Assembly (NCBI GenBank): GCA_041398705.1
Contig: JAWKUI010000006.1
Location: forward strand, 124,001 to 188,000
DNA from: NORP259 sp041398705
GTDB lineage: Bacteria; Planctomycetota; UBA1135; GCA-002686595
DNA: 64,000 nucleotides
Direction of reading: 5' to 3'
Below, piece after piece: positions 1 to 9,100 of this stretch (within the stretch, counting starts at the first letter, position 1; the number at the start of each line of letters is the position of its first letter). Below the pieces are notes generated by a model. It did not search any database, had not been told where the DNA came from, and worked only from the letters and a program-made list of their open reading frames with translations. The translations under genes were made by a program, and so were the position numbers.

Positions 1-3000
1 AGCCGCGCAGCCACCTCGGACGTGCTGCTCGAATTCGAATGGGGCAGCAACATGACCTTCGCCGTGCAGGAGGTGCGCGACCGCCTCGACGGCGTCTTCC
101 TGCCCCAGAACGCCGAGCGGCCGCTGATCCTACGCTACGACCCGAACCTGGATCCGATCCTGCGCATCGGCGTGCGGGCGCCGGAGGACGCCCACGATCC
201 GAGCTCCCAGGACACGCTGATGCGCCTGCGCTGGCTGGCGGAGCAGCGCGTCAAGCGCCAGCTCGAGACGATCGAAGGCGTGGCGGCGGTGCAGGTGCAC
301 GGGGGTCTCGAGGAGGAGATCCTGGTGCGCGTGGACCCCGACCGGTTGGCGGCCTACGGCATGACGCCGGGCACCATCGGCCAGCGCCTCGCCCAGGAGA
401 ACCTGAACGCCTCGGCGGGCCAAATCCGCGAGGGTTCCACGGACTACCTCGTGCGCACCCTGGGGGAATTCCAGTCGGTGGACGAGATCCGCAAGTTGGC
501 CCTCGAACAGCGGTCGGGCAGCACGATCCGCATCGAGGACGTGGCCGACGTGGAACGCACCTACGCGGAACGCGAGGTGATCACGCGGCTCGAAGGCAGC
601 GAAGCGGTTGAGATCGCGGTCTATCGCGAAGCCGGCGCGAACATCGTCGAAGTGGCCCAGCGGGTGCGCGACGCGGTGTTCGGCACGAAGTCGCAGCAGG
701 AAAAAGCCGCCAAGGGTGGCTCCCTGATGTGGTTCGAGCAGCGCGAACTGTCCCAGCTGGCCTACACCCAGCGCAAGGAGGCGGCCTTCGAGCTGCTCTC
801 CGACCAGTCGGTGTTCATCCAGTCCGCCGTGGACGACGTGAAGCAGGCGGGCGCCCTGGGCGCCATCTTCGCCGTGCTCGTGATCTGGTTGTTCCTCCGC
901 CGCGTGCCCCCCACCGTGATCATCGCCATGGCGATCCCGATCTCGGTGATCGCGACCTTCGCCCCGATGATGCTGACCGGCGTGTCCCTCAACATCATGT
1001 CCCTGGGCGGTCTGGCCCTCGGCATCGGCATGCTGGTGGACAACGCGATCGTGGTGCTCGAATCGATCACCAAACGGCGTGAGGCCGGCGACGCGGTGCT
1101 CGACGCTTCGGTGCGCGGCACCCGCGAGGTGGCGGGCGCCATCACGGCTTCGACCCTCACCACCGTCGCGATCTTCGCTCCGATCGTCTTCGTCGAAGGC
1201 ATCGCCGGTCAGATCTTCGCCGACCAGGCGGTGACCGTCGTCTCTGCCCTGCTCGTCTCCTTGGCGGTGGCGCTGCTCTTCATCCCGATGCTGGCCGCCC
1301 TGCCGGTGCTCGCCCAAGAGGACTTCTTCTCGAGCGGCTACCGCTGGATCGGCCGCAGCGCGCGGGCCTTCAAGGAGTCGCCGGTGGGCGCCCTGCCGCG
1401 CGCCACGCGCTTCAGCCTAGCGTTTGCCCGCGAGCGCATGGGCAGCCCGAAGGGCACCCCCATCGGCGCCCGCTGCGGCCGCTTCCTCGGCGGTCTGTTC
1501 GAGGTGCTGCTGTTCCTCGTCCTGCGCCTGCTGCTGCTTGCCCTGCTTCCGCTGTGGGGCCTGCTCGCCCTGTTCGGCCTGATCCGGCGCTTCACCTTCG
1601 ACGCGCTCTGGTCCGGGCTCGAATGGCTCTATCCGCGCGTGCTTGCGGGCGCGTTGCGCATGCGGCTGCTGCTCCTGGCCCTGGTCGTTCTGGCGGGCTG
1701 GGGCGCTTGGCAACGGGCGAGCACCCTGGGACTCGAGCTCCTGCCCGAGATCCATCAAGGCGAATTCACCGCGTTCATGACCCTCGAAGTCGGTACGCCG
1801 ATCGAGGTGTCCCAGGGCATCTTCGGCGCCATGGCCGAGCAGGTGCGCGGCATCGAAGGCGTGGAGACGACCGCGCTCACCGTGGGCGTCGAAGCCGAAA
1901 CCCTGACCCGCGAGATCGAAGGGGAGAACACCGGCCGATTGACCGTGCGCCTCGAGCCCGGGCACTCGAGCAGCGAGGCGGAGATGGCGATCGAGGACCG
2001 CGTGCGGCGCATCATCGAAGCGAGCCCGGCGATCTCGAAGCCCCCCACCTTCCGCCGCCCGACCCCCTTCTCGCTCGAAGCGCCGATCGCCGTGGAGATC
2101 CGCGGCCACGATCTGGACGTGTTGGGCGAGGTGGCGCGCGACGTCGAAACGCGCCTGCAGGCGATCCCCGGCCTGGTGGACGTGCGCAGCACGCTCAACC
2201 CGGGCCACCCCGAAGCCCTGCTCGTCTTCGACCGCGACAAGGCCTTGGCGTTCGGCCTCGACATCGGTCAGATGTCCGACTTCGTGCGCGACCAGGTGCT
2301 GGGACGCGTCGACACGCGTTTCGTCGAAGGGGAAGACCGCATCTCGATCCGCGTGCGCGCCGACCAGGCCCGCCTCGCGAGCCTCGAGGACATCCGCGGC
2401 CTCGTGGTCAACCCGACCTCCGACCGCCCGATCCCCCTCGGCGCGGTGGCGCACCTCTCGCAGGTGCAAGGCCCCGCCGAAGTGCGCCGCATCGGCAACA
2501 ACCGTGCGATCCTCGTGACCGCCGCCTCCGAAGGCCTCGACCTCGGCGGCACGGCCGAGCGCATCGAAGCCGCCCTGGCGGACCTGCACGTGCCCGACAA
2601 CGTCATCGTCGAACTCGGCGGCCAGAAACGCGAACTCGACCAGAGCCGCAAGAGCCTCGTCCTCGCGCTGCTGCTGGCGATCTTCCTGGTCTACGTGGTC
2701 ATGGCCACCCAGTTCGAATCCCTGCTGCAGCCGTTCATCATCATGGTCTCGGTGCCTCTCGCGGGCATCGGCGTGGCCTACATGCTGGCCTGGCAAGAGT
2801 TGCCCCTCTCGGTGGTCGTTGTCGTGGGTCTGATCCTGCTGGCGGGCATCGTGGTGAACAACGCCATCGTGCTGGTGGACCGCATCAACCAGAACCGCCT
2901 GGCGGGCATGGATGTGCGCGCAGCCATCGTCGAAGCCGGCGCCGCCCGACTGCGCCCGATCATGATGACCACCATCACCACGGTGCTGGGCCTCTTGCCC

Positions 3001-3186
3001 CTCACCGGTTGGCTCGCCGGCATCCCGGTGATCGGCCAATTCGGCGCCGGCGAAGGCGCGGAACTGCGCGCCCCTATGGCCATCACCGTGATCACCGGCC
3101 TGACCTCCTCCACCCTGCTGACGCTGGTGGTGGTGCCGGTGCTCTACTCGCTGCTCACCCGCAACCGCAAGCAGGAAGCCCAATGA
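1..3186 (+). CDS. RND-family efflux permease (HAE1-like), 5' truncated by window
   Basis: The frame is open from base 1, so the N-terminus lies outside the window; 1061 residues are visible. This is an inner-membrane proton-driven RND pump that exports small molecules, normally with a periplasmic adaptor and outer-membrane channel, neither of which is seen here. The TM4 signature GMLVDNAIVV with its proton-relay Asp and the C-terminal repeat GIVVNNAIVLVDRI are present. The loop between the two RND halves (about residues 440-570) is enlarged and carries extra hydrophobic segments, unlike AcrB. The stop overlaps the next start (ATGA), so the two permeases are translationally coupled. The substrate cannot be read from sequence; a heteromeric pump with the next gene (MdtBC-like) is possible but inferred. 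Confidence 0.93.
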   Translation, partial: SRAATSDVLLEFEWGSNMTFAVQEVRDRLDGVFLPQNAERPLILRYDPNLDPILRIGVRAPEDAHDPSSQDTLMRLRWLAEQRVKRQLETIEGVAAVQVHGGLEEEILVRVDPDRLAAYGMTPGTIGQRLAQENLNASAGQIREGSTDYLVRTLGEFQSVDEIRKLALEQRSGSTIRIEDVADVERTYAEREVITRLEGSEAVEIAVYREAGANIVEVAQRVRDAVFGTKSQQEKAAKGGSLMWFEQRELSQLAYTQRKEAAFELLSDQSVFIQSAVDDVKQAGALGAIFAVLVIWLFLRRVPPTVIIAMAIPISVIATFAPMMLTGVSLNIMSLGGLALGIGMLVDNAIVVLESITKRREAGDAVLDASVRGTREVAGAITASTLTTVAIFAPIVFVEGIAGQIFADQAVTVVSALLVSLAVALLFIPMLAALPVLAQEDFFSSGYRWIGRSARAFKESPVGALPRATRFSLAFARERMGSPKGTPIGARCGRFLGGLFEVLLFLVLRLLLLALLPLWGLLALFGLIRRFTFDALWSGLEWLYPRVLAGALRMRLLLLALVVLAGWGAWQRASTLGLELLPEIHQGEFTAFMTLEVGTPIEVSQGIFGAMAEQVRGIEGVETTALTVGVEAETLTREIEGENTGRLTVRLEPGHSSSEAEMAIEDRVRRIIEASPAISKPPTFRRPTPFSLEAPIAVEIRGHDLDVLGEVARDVETRLQAIPGLVDVRSTLNPGHPEALLVFDRDKALAFGLDIGQMSDFVRDQVLGRVDTRFVEGEDRISIRVRADQARLASLEDIRGLVVNPTSDRPIPLGAVAHLSQVQGPAEVRRIGNNRAILVTAASEGLDLGGTAERIEAALADLHVPDNVIVELGGQKRELDQSRKSLVLALLLAIFLVYVVMATQFESLLQPFIIMVSVPLAGIGVAYMLAWQELPLSVVVVVGLILLAGIVVNNAIVLVDRINQNRLAGMDVRAAIVEAGAARLRPIMMTTITTVLGLLPLTGWLAGIPVIGQFGAGEGAELRAPMAITVITGLTSSTLLTLVVVPVLYSLLTRNRKQEAQ

Positions 3187-6100
3187 GCGACCTTCGATCG
3201 ATCCAGGACACCCACCACGTGTTCGCCCGCATCGTGCGGCGGCCCATCGGCGCCATGGTCATCCTGGTGTCGCTGACCGTGCTCGGATTGATCGGTTATT
3301 TAGGCCTGCCCCTGCAGCTTCTGCCCAGCGGCATCGAGAGCACGCGCTTCGGCGTGTGGGTCAACCACCCCGGTTCTTCGGCGGCCGAGAACGAGGAGAA
3401 CGTGGCCCGGGTGCTCGAGGAGGAATTCCGCACCCTGCCGCAACTCGACAGCGTGTTCTCCCGCTCCGGCGAGGGCAACGTGATGGTGCGGGTGCAGTTC
3501 AAGAACCAGGGCAACCTGGAGCTGGCGAAAGCCGAGCTGCGCGACCGCATCGAACGCGCCCGCCCGCGCCTGCCCGAAACCGTCGAACGGGTGCAGGTCT
3601 GGGCCAACGACGACGGCGAGCCCCCCATCCTCGTGTTCATCCTCATGGTGGACCCGGAGATGGACGACCCGAGTTTCCTGATCGAGCAGGTGGTGCAACG
3701 CCGGCTCGAGGCGGTCGACGGGGTCAGCAAAGCCGACATCTGGGGCATGCTGGACGATTCGGTGCGCATCCTGCTCGACGAGGACAAGGTCGTCGCCGCG
3801 CGCATGGACATCGGCAACCTGATCCAGCGTCTTTCGCGGGACAACTTCTCGAGTCCGCTCGGCCAGGTGCGGTCGGGCCGCAAGGAGCTGCTGCTGCGCT
3901 CCGACATGCGCTTCAAGGACCTGGAGGACATCCGCCAGTACCCCATCGGCAATGGCCAGGTGCTGGGCGACGTGGCCGAAGTCATCCGCGCCAAGTCAGT
4001 ACGCGACTGGCTCTCGCGGGTCGACGGCAAACGCGCGTACTACGGCATGGTGCAGCGCGAGAGCAACGCCAACGTGGTCGAGACCGCGCGCGGCATCCAG
4101 GACCTGCTGGCGGAACTGGGCCAGGATCCGCGCCTGGCGGGCAAACTCGAGATCGTGACCCTGTTCGACCAGGGTGAGATGATCGAAGCGAGCTTGGCGC
4201 GCCTGAAAGAGACCGCGATCTGGGGCGGCGTGCTCGCCGCCGTGGTGCTGCTGCTCTTCCTGCGCCGCCTGCGCACCACCCTGTGCGTGGCCTTCTCGAT
4301 CCCCATCTCGATCCTGCTGGCCCTGGTCTGGGAGTACTTCTCCGGCGGCTCGTTCAACGTGCTGACCATGACCGGCTTGACCCTGGCCCTGGGCATGCTC
4401 GTCGACAACTCGGTGGTGGTCATCGAGAACATCACGCGCTTGCGGGCCAAGGGGGTCGAACGCAAACAAGCGGCCGCCGCCGGCGCCCGGGACGTGGGCC
4501 TGGCGATCACGATGGCGACCATCACCACGCTGGTGGTGTTCCTGCCGCTCGTGTTCACCATCGAGGATCCGATGATGCGGGTCTTCCTGATGGCGATGAC
4601 CCGGCCCCTGTCGCTGTCCCTGCTGTTCAGTCTGCTGGTGGCCCTGGTGTTCCTGCCGGTGATGGCCAACCTGGTGGACCGCCCGCGCCCCGCCTGGACG
4701 CGTGGCCCGATCGCCCTGCTCGGCACGATCGCCTCGTGGCCCGTGCTGCCGCTCGCCTGGGCGATCGCGGCCGGGCGCGGACTCTGGCGCGCCTTCCTGC
4801 TGGCCCTGCACCACACCTCGCGCCTCTTCGCGCGTCTGGTCGGTCCCCTCGCGCCCCTGCTCGCCCCCGCGCTGCTCTTCGCCCTCTGGTGGAGCGTGAA
4901 GCGCAACACCCCCGAGTTCGCGTACGGCGACCAGTTGAAAGCCCTGGGCCTCAGCCGCTCGGGCACCGACCTGCCGCGCGCCCCCTTCATCACCCTCGGC
5001 ATCGCCGGTTTGCTGGGCCTTGGGTACCTCTTCGGTCACCGCCGCGCCGCCGCGCGCCTGAAACCCGCGGGGCCCCTGATGCCCCCCGGCCGCTCCGTGC
5101 TCGGCTGGATCCAGTCCGGCAACCAGGCCCTCCTGCGCTGGACCCTCGAGCACCGTCTGCTGGCGTCGATCGTCTCGGTGCTTTGCCTAGCCACCGTCGC
5201 GATTCCCTTCGGCGGCATCAGCAAAGCCGCCTTCGGGCAGGAAGAAGACCTCTCCGAGATCGAGATCCGGGTCGAACTCGAACCGAGTTTCACCCTGGCG
5301 ATGTCGAGCCGCGAGCTGCGCAAGTACGAGGAGTACTTCGCGGGGCGCAAGGAAGAGCTCGGTTTCGAGCACTTCTCCGCGCGATTCCGAGCCAACCGCG
5401 GTCGCATCGGCCTGCACTACAAACCCGGCGAGAAATCGCGCTCCGAGATGGAGGCTCTGCGCCGGCGGCTCGAGAAAGAAGTGCCGCGCTACCCCGGGCA
5501 TGAGCTGTTCTTCGGCGGCGAGCAGAACATGGGCGACGCCACGCGGCAGCAAGTAGCGTTTGAACTGCGCGGTTCGAATTCCAAGGAACTCGAACGGCTC
5601 GGCGCCCAGGCGGTGGCGATCCTCAAGACCTTGCCCGGCCTGACCGACGTGGAATCGCCGCTCGAGGAATCCCCCGAGCAGGTGCGCCTGTTGCTCGACC
5701 GCGAGGCGGGTTTCGCCTTCGGCGCCACCAGCCAGGTGACCTTGCAGAACGTGTCGTGGGCCCTGCGCGGCGCCGCCTTGGCCCGCTACCAGGAAGAGGG
5801 CCGCGAGGTGCCGATGTACATCGAGTACGACCAGGAGGAACTGGCCGGTCTCGATACGCTGCGCAACCTCAACATCTGGACCGGCAACGGCCAGGTGGCC
5901 CTCGCCACCTTCGGCCAGGTCGAGTTCCAGCCCGGCAGCCGCGAGATCTGGCGCTTCAACGGGCAGACGACGTTCACGATCAACGCGCGCCTGACGGACC
6001 CGAACCGCAAGGTGGAGGTGCAGGAGGCCGGCTACGACGCGCTCGAAGCCCTCGACCTGCCGCGCGGCTATTCGCTGGGCCGCGATACGAGCGCTTTCGC

Positions 6101-6713
6101 CAAACGCGACGAGGAGATCGGGCAGATGAACCAGGCCCTGTTCCTCTCGGTCGCGTTGATCCTGATCGTGATGGGGATCCTGTTCGAATCGCTGATGCTG
6201 CCCTTCGCGATCATGACCACGATCCCCTTCGCGGCCCTGGGCGGATTCTGGACCCTCTACCTGTTCCATCCCTCGATGGATTCGATGGGGTACATCGGCT
6301 TCATTCTTCTGGTGGGCGTGGTGGTCAACAACGGCATCGTGCTGCTCGACAAGATCCACCGCCTGCAGGTCGAAGACGGCCTGCCGCGCGCCGAAGCGGT
6401 GATCGAAGGCACCCGTGCGCGGGTGCGGCCGATCCTGATGACCGCGATGACCACGGTGTTCGGCCTACTGCCGATCACGGTGTCGCCGTACGATGGCAAG
6501 GGCATCGACTACCGCACCCTCGCGACCTGCGTGGCCGGCGGCCTGACGGTGTCGACCTTCTTCACCCTCTGGGTGGTGCCGCTCGCCTACACCCTACTCG
6601 ACGACCTGCGCAGCGCGGGCCTGCGCACGATGCGCCAGGCCTTCGGGCGGGTCGTCCCGGCGGGCGCGGCCCCCGTCAAGCCCCTACCCCAGGGCCCGGA
6701 AGAAAGCCTGTAG
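3183..6713 (+). CDS. RND-family efflux permease, second subunit
   Basis: A 1176-residue RND permease that starts within the stop of the preceding permease. The ATG at 3183 gives an N-terminal segment followed directly by the first membrane helix; upstream in-frame codons belong to a shadow frame of the first permease. It shows GMLVDNSVVVIENI in the first half and GVVVNNGIVLLDKI in the second, the duplicated RND core. The central linker (roughly residues 500-670) is about 150 residues longer than usual and contains several added hydrophobic helices. Length exceeds the usual 1020-1050. The tandem arrangement suggests a two-permease tripartite pump, with the adaptor gene probably upstream of the window. 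Substrate unknown. Confidence 0.93.
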   Translation: MSDLRSIQDTHHVFARIVRRPIGAMVILVSLTVLGLIGYLGLPLQLLPSGIESTRFGVWVNHPGSSAAENEENVARVLEEEFRTLPQLDSVFSRSGEGNVMVRVQFKNQGNLELAKAELRDRIERARPRLPETVERVQVWANDDGEPPILVFILMVDPEMDDPSFLIEQVVQRRLEAVDGVSKADIWGMLDDSVRILLDEDKVVAARMDIGNLIQRLSRDNFSSPLGQVRSGRKELLLRSDMRFKDLEDIRQYPIGNGQVLGDVAEVIRAKSVRDWLSRVDGKRAYYGMVQRESNANVVETARGIQDLLAELGQDPRLAGKLEIVTLFDQGEMIEASLARLKETAIWGGVLAAVVLLLFLRRLRTTLCVAFSIPISILLALVWEYFSGGSFNVLTMTGLTLALGMLVDNSVVVIENITRLRAKGVERKQAAAAGARDVGLAITMATITTLVVFLPLVFTIEDPMMRVFLMAMTRPLSLSLLFSLLVALVFLPVMANLVDRPRPAWTRGPIALLGTIASWPVLPLAWAIAAGRGLWRAFLLALHHTSRLFARLVGPLAPLLAPALLFALWWSVKRNTPEFAYGDQLKALGLSRSGTDLPRAPFITLGIAGLLGLGYLFGHRRAAARLKPAGPLMPPGRSVLGWIQSGNQALLRWTLEHRLLASIVSVLCLATVAIPFGGISKAAFGQEEDLSEIEIRVELEPSFTLAMSSRELRKYEEYFAGRKEELGFEHFSARFRANRGRIGLHYKPGEKSRSEMEALRRRLEKEVPRYPGHELFFGGEQNMGDATRQQVAFELRGSNSKELERLGAQAVAILKTLPGLTDVESPLEESPEQVRLLLDREAGFAFGATSQVTLQNVSWALRGAALARYQEEGREVPMYIEYDQEELAGLDTLRNLNIWTGNGQVALATFGQVEFQPGSREIWRFNGQTTFTINARLTDPNRKVEVQEAGYDALEALDLPRGYSLGRDTSAFAKRDEEIGQMNQALFLSVALILIVMGILFESLMLPFAIMTTIPFAALGGFWTLYLFHPSMDSMGYIGFILLVGVVVNNGIVLLDKIHRLQVEDGLPRAEAVIEGTRARVRPILMTAMTTVFGLLPITVSPYDGKGIDYRTLATCVAGGLTVSTFFTLWVVPLAYTLLDDLRSAGLRTMRQAFGRVVPAGAAPVKPLPQGPEESL

Positions 6714-6790
6714 CCCCCTTTCTTCCCCCAGATGGGCCCCACCAGGCGCCCCCTGGCCCCAATTCGACACGCCGCGGTCCCTTGGATTGT

Positions 6791-6796
6791 TAAGCT
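6791..6796 (+). promoter_or_regulatory. putative -10 box of leaderless SelW-like gene
   Basis: TAAGCT (TAnnnT type) ends 6 nt before the ATG at 6803, the spacing seen at several other genes in this window. No convincing -35 box. Confidence 0.4.
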
Positions 6797-6802
6797 CGGG
6801 GC

Positions 6803-7033
6803 ATGGATGTACGCATCGAATACTGCCGTGCCTGAAATTACCTGCCTACGGCCTCCAGGTTGGAGGCTGCCCTAAAAGCCGCGATCCCGGGTATCCAAGT
6901 AACCCTGGTTGGCGGCGGTGGCGGCGACTTCATCGTGCACAAGGACAATGTGAAGCTCTGGGATAAGAACGCCGACAACTCCGGCTTCCCAGACATCGAA
7001 GCCCTGGTGGCCCGCATCGCGGGTCCGGGCTGA
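6803..7033 (+). CDS. SelW-like (Rdx family) selenoprotein with in-frame UGA
   Basis: Reading from ATG 6803 and decoding the TGA at 6833-6835 as selenocysteine gives 76 residues ending at TGA 7031. The N-terminus MDVRIEYCRAUNYLPTAS carries the CxxU redox motif of the SelW/SelT/SelH (Rdx) thioredoxin-like fold. The rest also matches the family: a Gly-rich turn, GDFIVHKDNVKLWDK and GFPDIEALVARI align with the bacterial SelW-like pattern 'GGxFxVxxxGxxxWxxxxxxGFPxxxxL'. The first TGA is therefore not the end of the gene. A 6-bp hairpin with loop AGGTT lies 15 nt past the UGA (bacterial SECIS position). Family role: a small cytosolic thiol/selenol redox protein with unclear substrate. It is a stand-alone gene between the RND pair and ribH. 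Decoding needs SelA/B/C/D, not in this window. Confidence 0.92.
6851..6867 (+). promoter_or_regulatory. putative bacterial SECIS hairpin
   Basis: GCCTCC-AGGTT-GGAGGC: a perfect 6-bp stem and 5-nt loop starting 15 nt after the Sec UGA at 6833-6835. The loop AGGTT resembles the AGGUCU apical loop of the E. coli fdhF SECIS, which is bound by SelB. It lies inside the coding sequence, as bacterial SECIS elements do. Confidence 0.8.
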
Positions 7034-7193
7034 TCCGGAGCGGGGCCCGCCGGGGGCTGCTACCTCCGGTGGGTCCCGTACCCATTCCCAGGGGAAAAAG
7101 TCCTGCCCCTCGGGGCAGGCAGGGCCTAAGATCTTCGCCCCGCGACCCGCTCCAGGCCGGTCGCCCCCCCACGTTCCTTTCCCCCACCGAAGC

Positions 7194-7691
7194 ATGGCCC
7201 AGGACCTGAACCGGCCCCAAGGCGCATCCCCCGCTCGCCCCGGCGTGCGGGTCACCGCCCTCGTGTCCACCTACCACCTGGAACTGTGCTCCGCCATGGC
7301 CGCTTCGGCCCGCGAGGAGTTCCTCGCCGCCGGCATGGCGCCCGGGGATTGGACCGAGCTGCCCGCACCCGGCGCCTTCGAATTGCCGATCCTCGCCCGC
7401 GCCGCCGCCCGCCGCGATGACGTGGATTGTGTGTTGTGCTTCGGCCTCGTGCTCACCGGCGAGACCTCGCACGACCACTGGGTCAGCATGGCCGCCACCC
7501 AAGGCATCCTGCAGGCGAGCCTCGAGACCGACAAGCCGGTGCTTTTCGGTGTGCTCACCTGCCAAACCCTCGAACAGGCGCGCATGCGCGCCCTGCCGCC
7601 CTCCGCCGGCGGCAAGCAGGACAAGGGCCGCGAAGTGGCGCGCGCCGCGCTGCTCGCCCTCGACACCCTGGACCGGATCCAACGTGCCTGA
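7194..7691 (+). CDS. ribH: 6,7-dimethyl-8-ribityllumazine synthase
   Basis: A 165-residue cytosolic enzyme that condenses 5-amino-6-ribitylaminouracil with 3,4-dihydroxy-2-butanone 4-phosphate, the penultimate step of riboflavin synthesis. Diagnostic motifs are PGAFELP (substrate pocket), the VLTGETSHDHWV block around the catalytic His, and KQDKGREVARAAL near the C-terminus. Length is normal for the family (150-170). nusB follows after only 7 nt, a common bacterial pairing, and ftsY then overlaps nusB, so ribH-nusB-ftsY are probably one transcript. Other rib genes are not in the window. Confidence 0.96.
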   Translation: MAQDLNRPQGASPARPGVRVTALVSTYHLELCSAMAASAREEFLAAGMAPGDWTELPAPGAFELPILARAAARRDDVDCVLCFGLVLTGETSHDHWVSMAATQGILQASLETDKPVLFGVLTCQTLEQARMRALPPSAGGKQDKGREVARAALLALDTLDRIQRA

Positions 7692-7698
7692 TTCTGCC

Positions 7699-8172
7699 AT
7701 GAGCACCCCTTCCAGACCCTCCCTGCCGATCAAGAAGCGCACCCGCGCCCGGGAACTGTGCCTGCAGTTCCTGTATCAGTTCGACCTGCTCGGCGAGGCC
7801 GCCCTCGACGACCTGAGCGCCTTCCTGCGCGAAGAAGAAGCCGACAAGGACACGCGCAGCTACGCCGAGGAGATGATCCTGGCGATCTGCAAACAGCGCG
7901 ATGCGATCGATGGTCGCATCCAGCAGGTGGCCCAGAACTGGCAGATCCACCGCATGGCGGTGATCGACCGCAACGTGCTGCGGCTCGCCACCTACGAACT
8001 CGTGCTGCGCGACGACATCCCGCCGAAGGTGGCCATCAACGAGGCGATCGAACTCGGTAAACGCTTCTCGACGAGCAACTCCGGCGCGTTCATCAACGGC
8101 ATCCTGGACAAGATCAAGTCCGGGCTCGGCCGCGCCGCCGACGACAAGGAGGGTGGCGATGGGACTGCTTGA
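7699..8172 (+). CDS. nusB: transcription antitermination protein NusB
   Basis: 157 residues, all-helical NusB fold. NusB binds BoxA RNA with NusE (ribosomal protein S10) and supports antitermination of rRNA operons. The start MSTPSRPSLPIKKRTRAREL is chosen because family homology begins at TRARELCLQFLYQFD; the reading frame continues further upstream but only as a shadow of ribH. The conserved C-terminal block IPPKVAINEAIELGKRFST...GAFINGILDKI is complete. It sits 7 nt after ribH and its 3' end overlaps the ftsY start by 14 nt. Confidence 0.95.
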   Translation: MSTPSRPSLPIKKRTRARELCLQFLYQFDLLGEAALDDLSAFLREEEADKDTRSYAEEMILAICKQRDAIDGRIQQVAQNWQIHRMAVIDRNVLRLATYELVLRDDIPPKVAINEAIELGKRFSTSNSGAFINGILDKIKSGLGRAADDKEGGDGTA

Positions 8173-9094
8173 TCGCCTCAAGAAACGCCTCACCAAGACG
8201 CGCGAGGCCCTTTCGGACAACATCGCGGGCCTCTTCCGCGGCGGGCGTGCCATCGACCAAGGTCTGCTCGACGAGCTCGAGGAATTGCTCTACACCTCCG
8301 ACCTCGGCGCGTTGGCCGGGGAGCTGACCGAGAACCTCGCGCGCCAGCACAAACGGGGCGCGCTCAAGGGCGAAGAAGACGTGCGGCGCTTCCTGCGCGA
8401 GGATCTGCTCGCCCGGCTCGACGCCGGCCCGCCCGAAGAACAACTCTTCCAGAACCACCCGCTCGTGATCCTTGTCGTGGGCGTCAACGGTTCGGGCAAA
8501 ACCACCTCGATCGCCAAACTCGCGCACCGCTTCCAATCGATGGGCAAACGCGTGTTGCTCGGCGCGGCGGACACCTTCCGCGCGGCCGCGGCCGATCAGC
8601 TCGAGATTTGGGCCAACCGCAACGGCGCCGAGATCGTGCGCCAAAAGCAAGACGGCGCGGACCCTGCGGCGGTGGCCTACGACTCGATCGTCGCGGCCCA
8701 GGCCCGCGGCGTCGATGTGCTCTTGGTGGACACCGCCGGCCGATTGCACACGCAGAGCAATCTGATGGCCGAACTCGCCAAGGTGCGCCGCGTGATCGAG
8801 AAACAGATGCCCGGCGCGCCGCACGAGACGTGGCTCGTGCTCGACGGCACCAACGGTCAGAACGCCGTACAGCAAGCGAAGCTATTCACCGAGACGGTCG
8901 AAGTCACCGGCCTCGTGGTCTCCAAACTCGACGGCACCGCCCGCGGCGGCGCGGTGTTCGCGATCCAGGGCGCCCTCGGCTTGCCCGTGCGCTACGTGGG
9001 CACCGGCGAAACCCTGCCCGACCTCGAAGCCTTCGACCCCGAGGCGTTCGTGGACGCGATCATCAGCAAAACCACCGGCGCCGCGTCGCACTGA
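8159..9094 (+). CDS. ftsY: signal recognition particle receptor FtsY
   Basis: 311-residue SRP GTPase that docks SRP-ribosome complexes at the inner membrane for co-translational protein insertion. The N domain spans about residues 1-90; the G domain has the P-loop GVNGSGKTTSIAKLA, the insertion-box region GAADTFRAAAADQL, the G3 motif VDTAGRLHT, and SKLDGTARGG with GTGETLPDLE at the end. The acidic A domain of E. coli FtsY is absent, as in many bacteria. ATG 8159 is preferred over GTG 8153 because a strong AAGGAGG (8146-8152) is well spaced for 8159 while the GTG abuts it. It overlaps nusB. Confidence 0.96.
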   Translation: MGLLDRLKKRLTKTREALSDNIAGLFRGGRAIDQGLLDELEELLYTSDLGALAGELTENLARQHKRGALKGEEDVRRFLREDLLARLDAGPPEEQLFQNHPLVILVVGVNGSGKTTSIAKLAHRFQSMGKRVLLGAADTFRAAAADQLEIWANRNGAEIVRQKQDGADPAAVAYDSIVAAQARGVDVLLVDTAGRLHTQSNLMAELAKVRRVIEKQMPGAPHETWLVLDGTNGQNAVQQAKLFTETVEVTGLVVSKLDGTARGGAVFAIQGALGLPVRYVGTGETLPDLEAFDPEAFVDAIISKTTGAASH

Positions 9095-9100
9095 TCGTCC

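Noticed and set aside
130..1317. Long open frames antisense to the RND and other genes
   Set aside because: High GC leaves few stops on the opposite strand; these frames have low-complexity His/Arg/Gly composition and no family resemblance. The same applies to many frames throughout the window.
1554..3182. Extended N-terminus for the second RND permease
   Set aside because: The frame is open upstream but reads as Arg/Pro-rich shadow of the first permease; true homology starts at ATG 3183.
5560..5580. tRNA T-loop-like GGTTCGAATTCC
   Set aside because: It lies inside the second RND permease coding sequence and has no flanking cloverleaf. GGTTCGATC inside the palindromes was rejected for the same reason. 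No tRNA was found.
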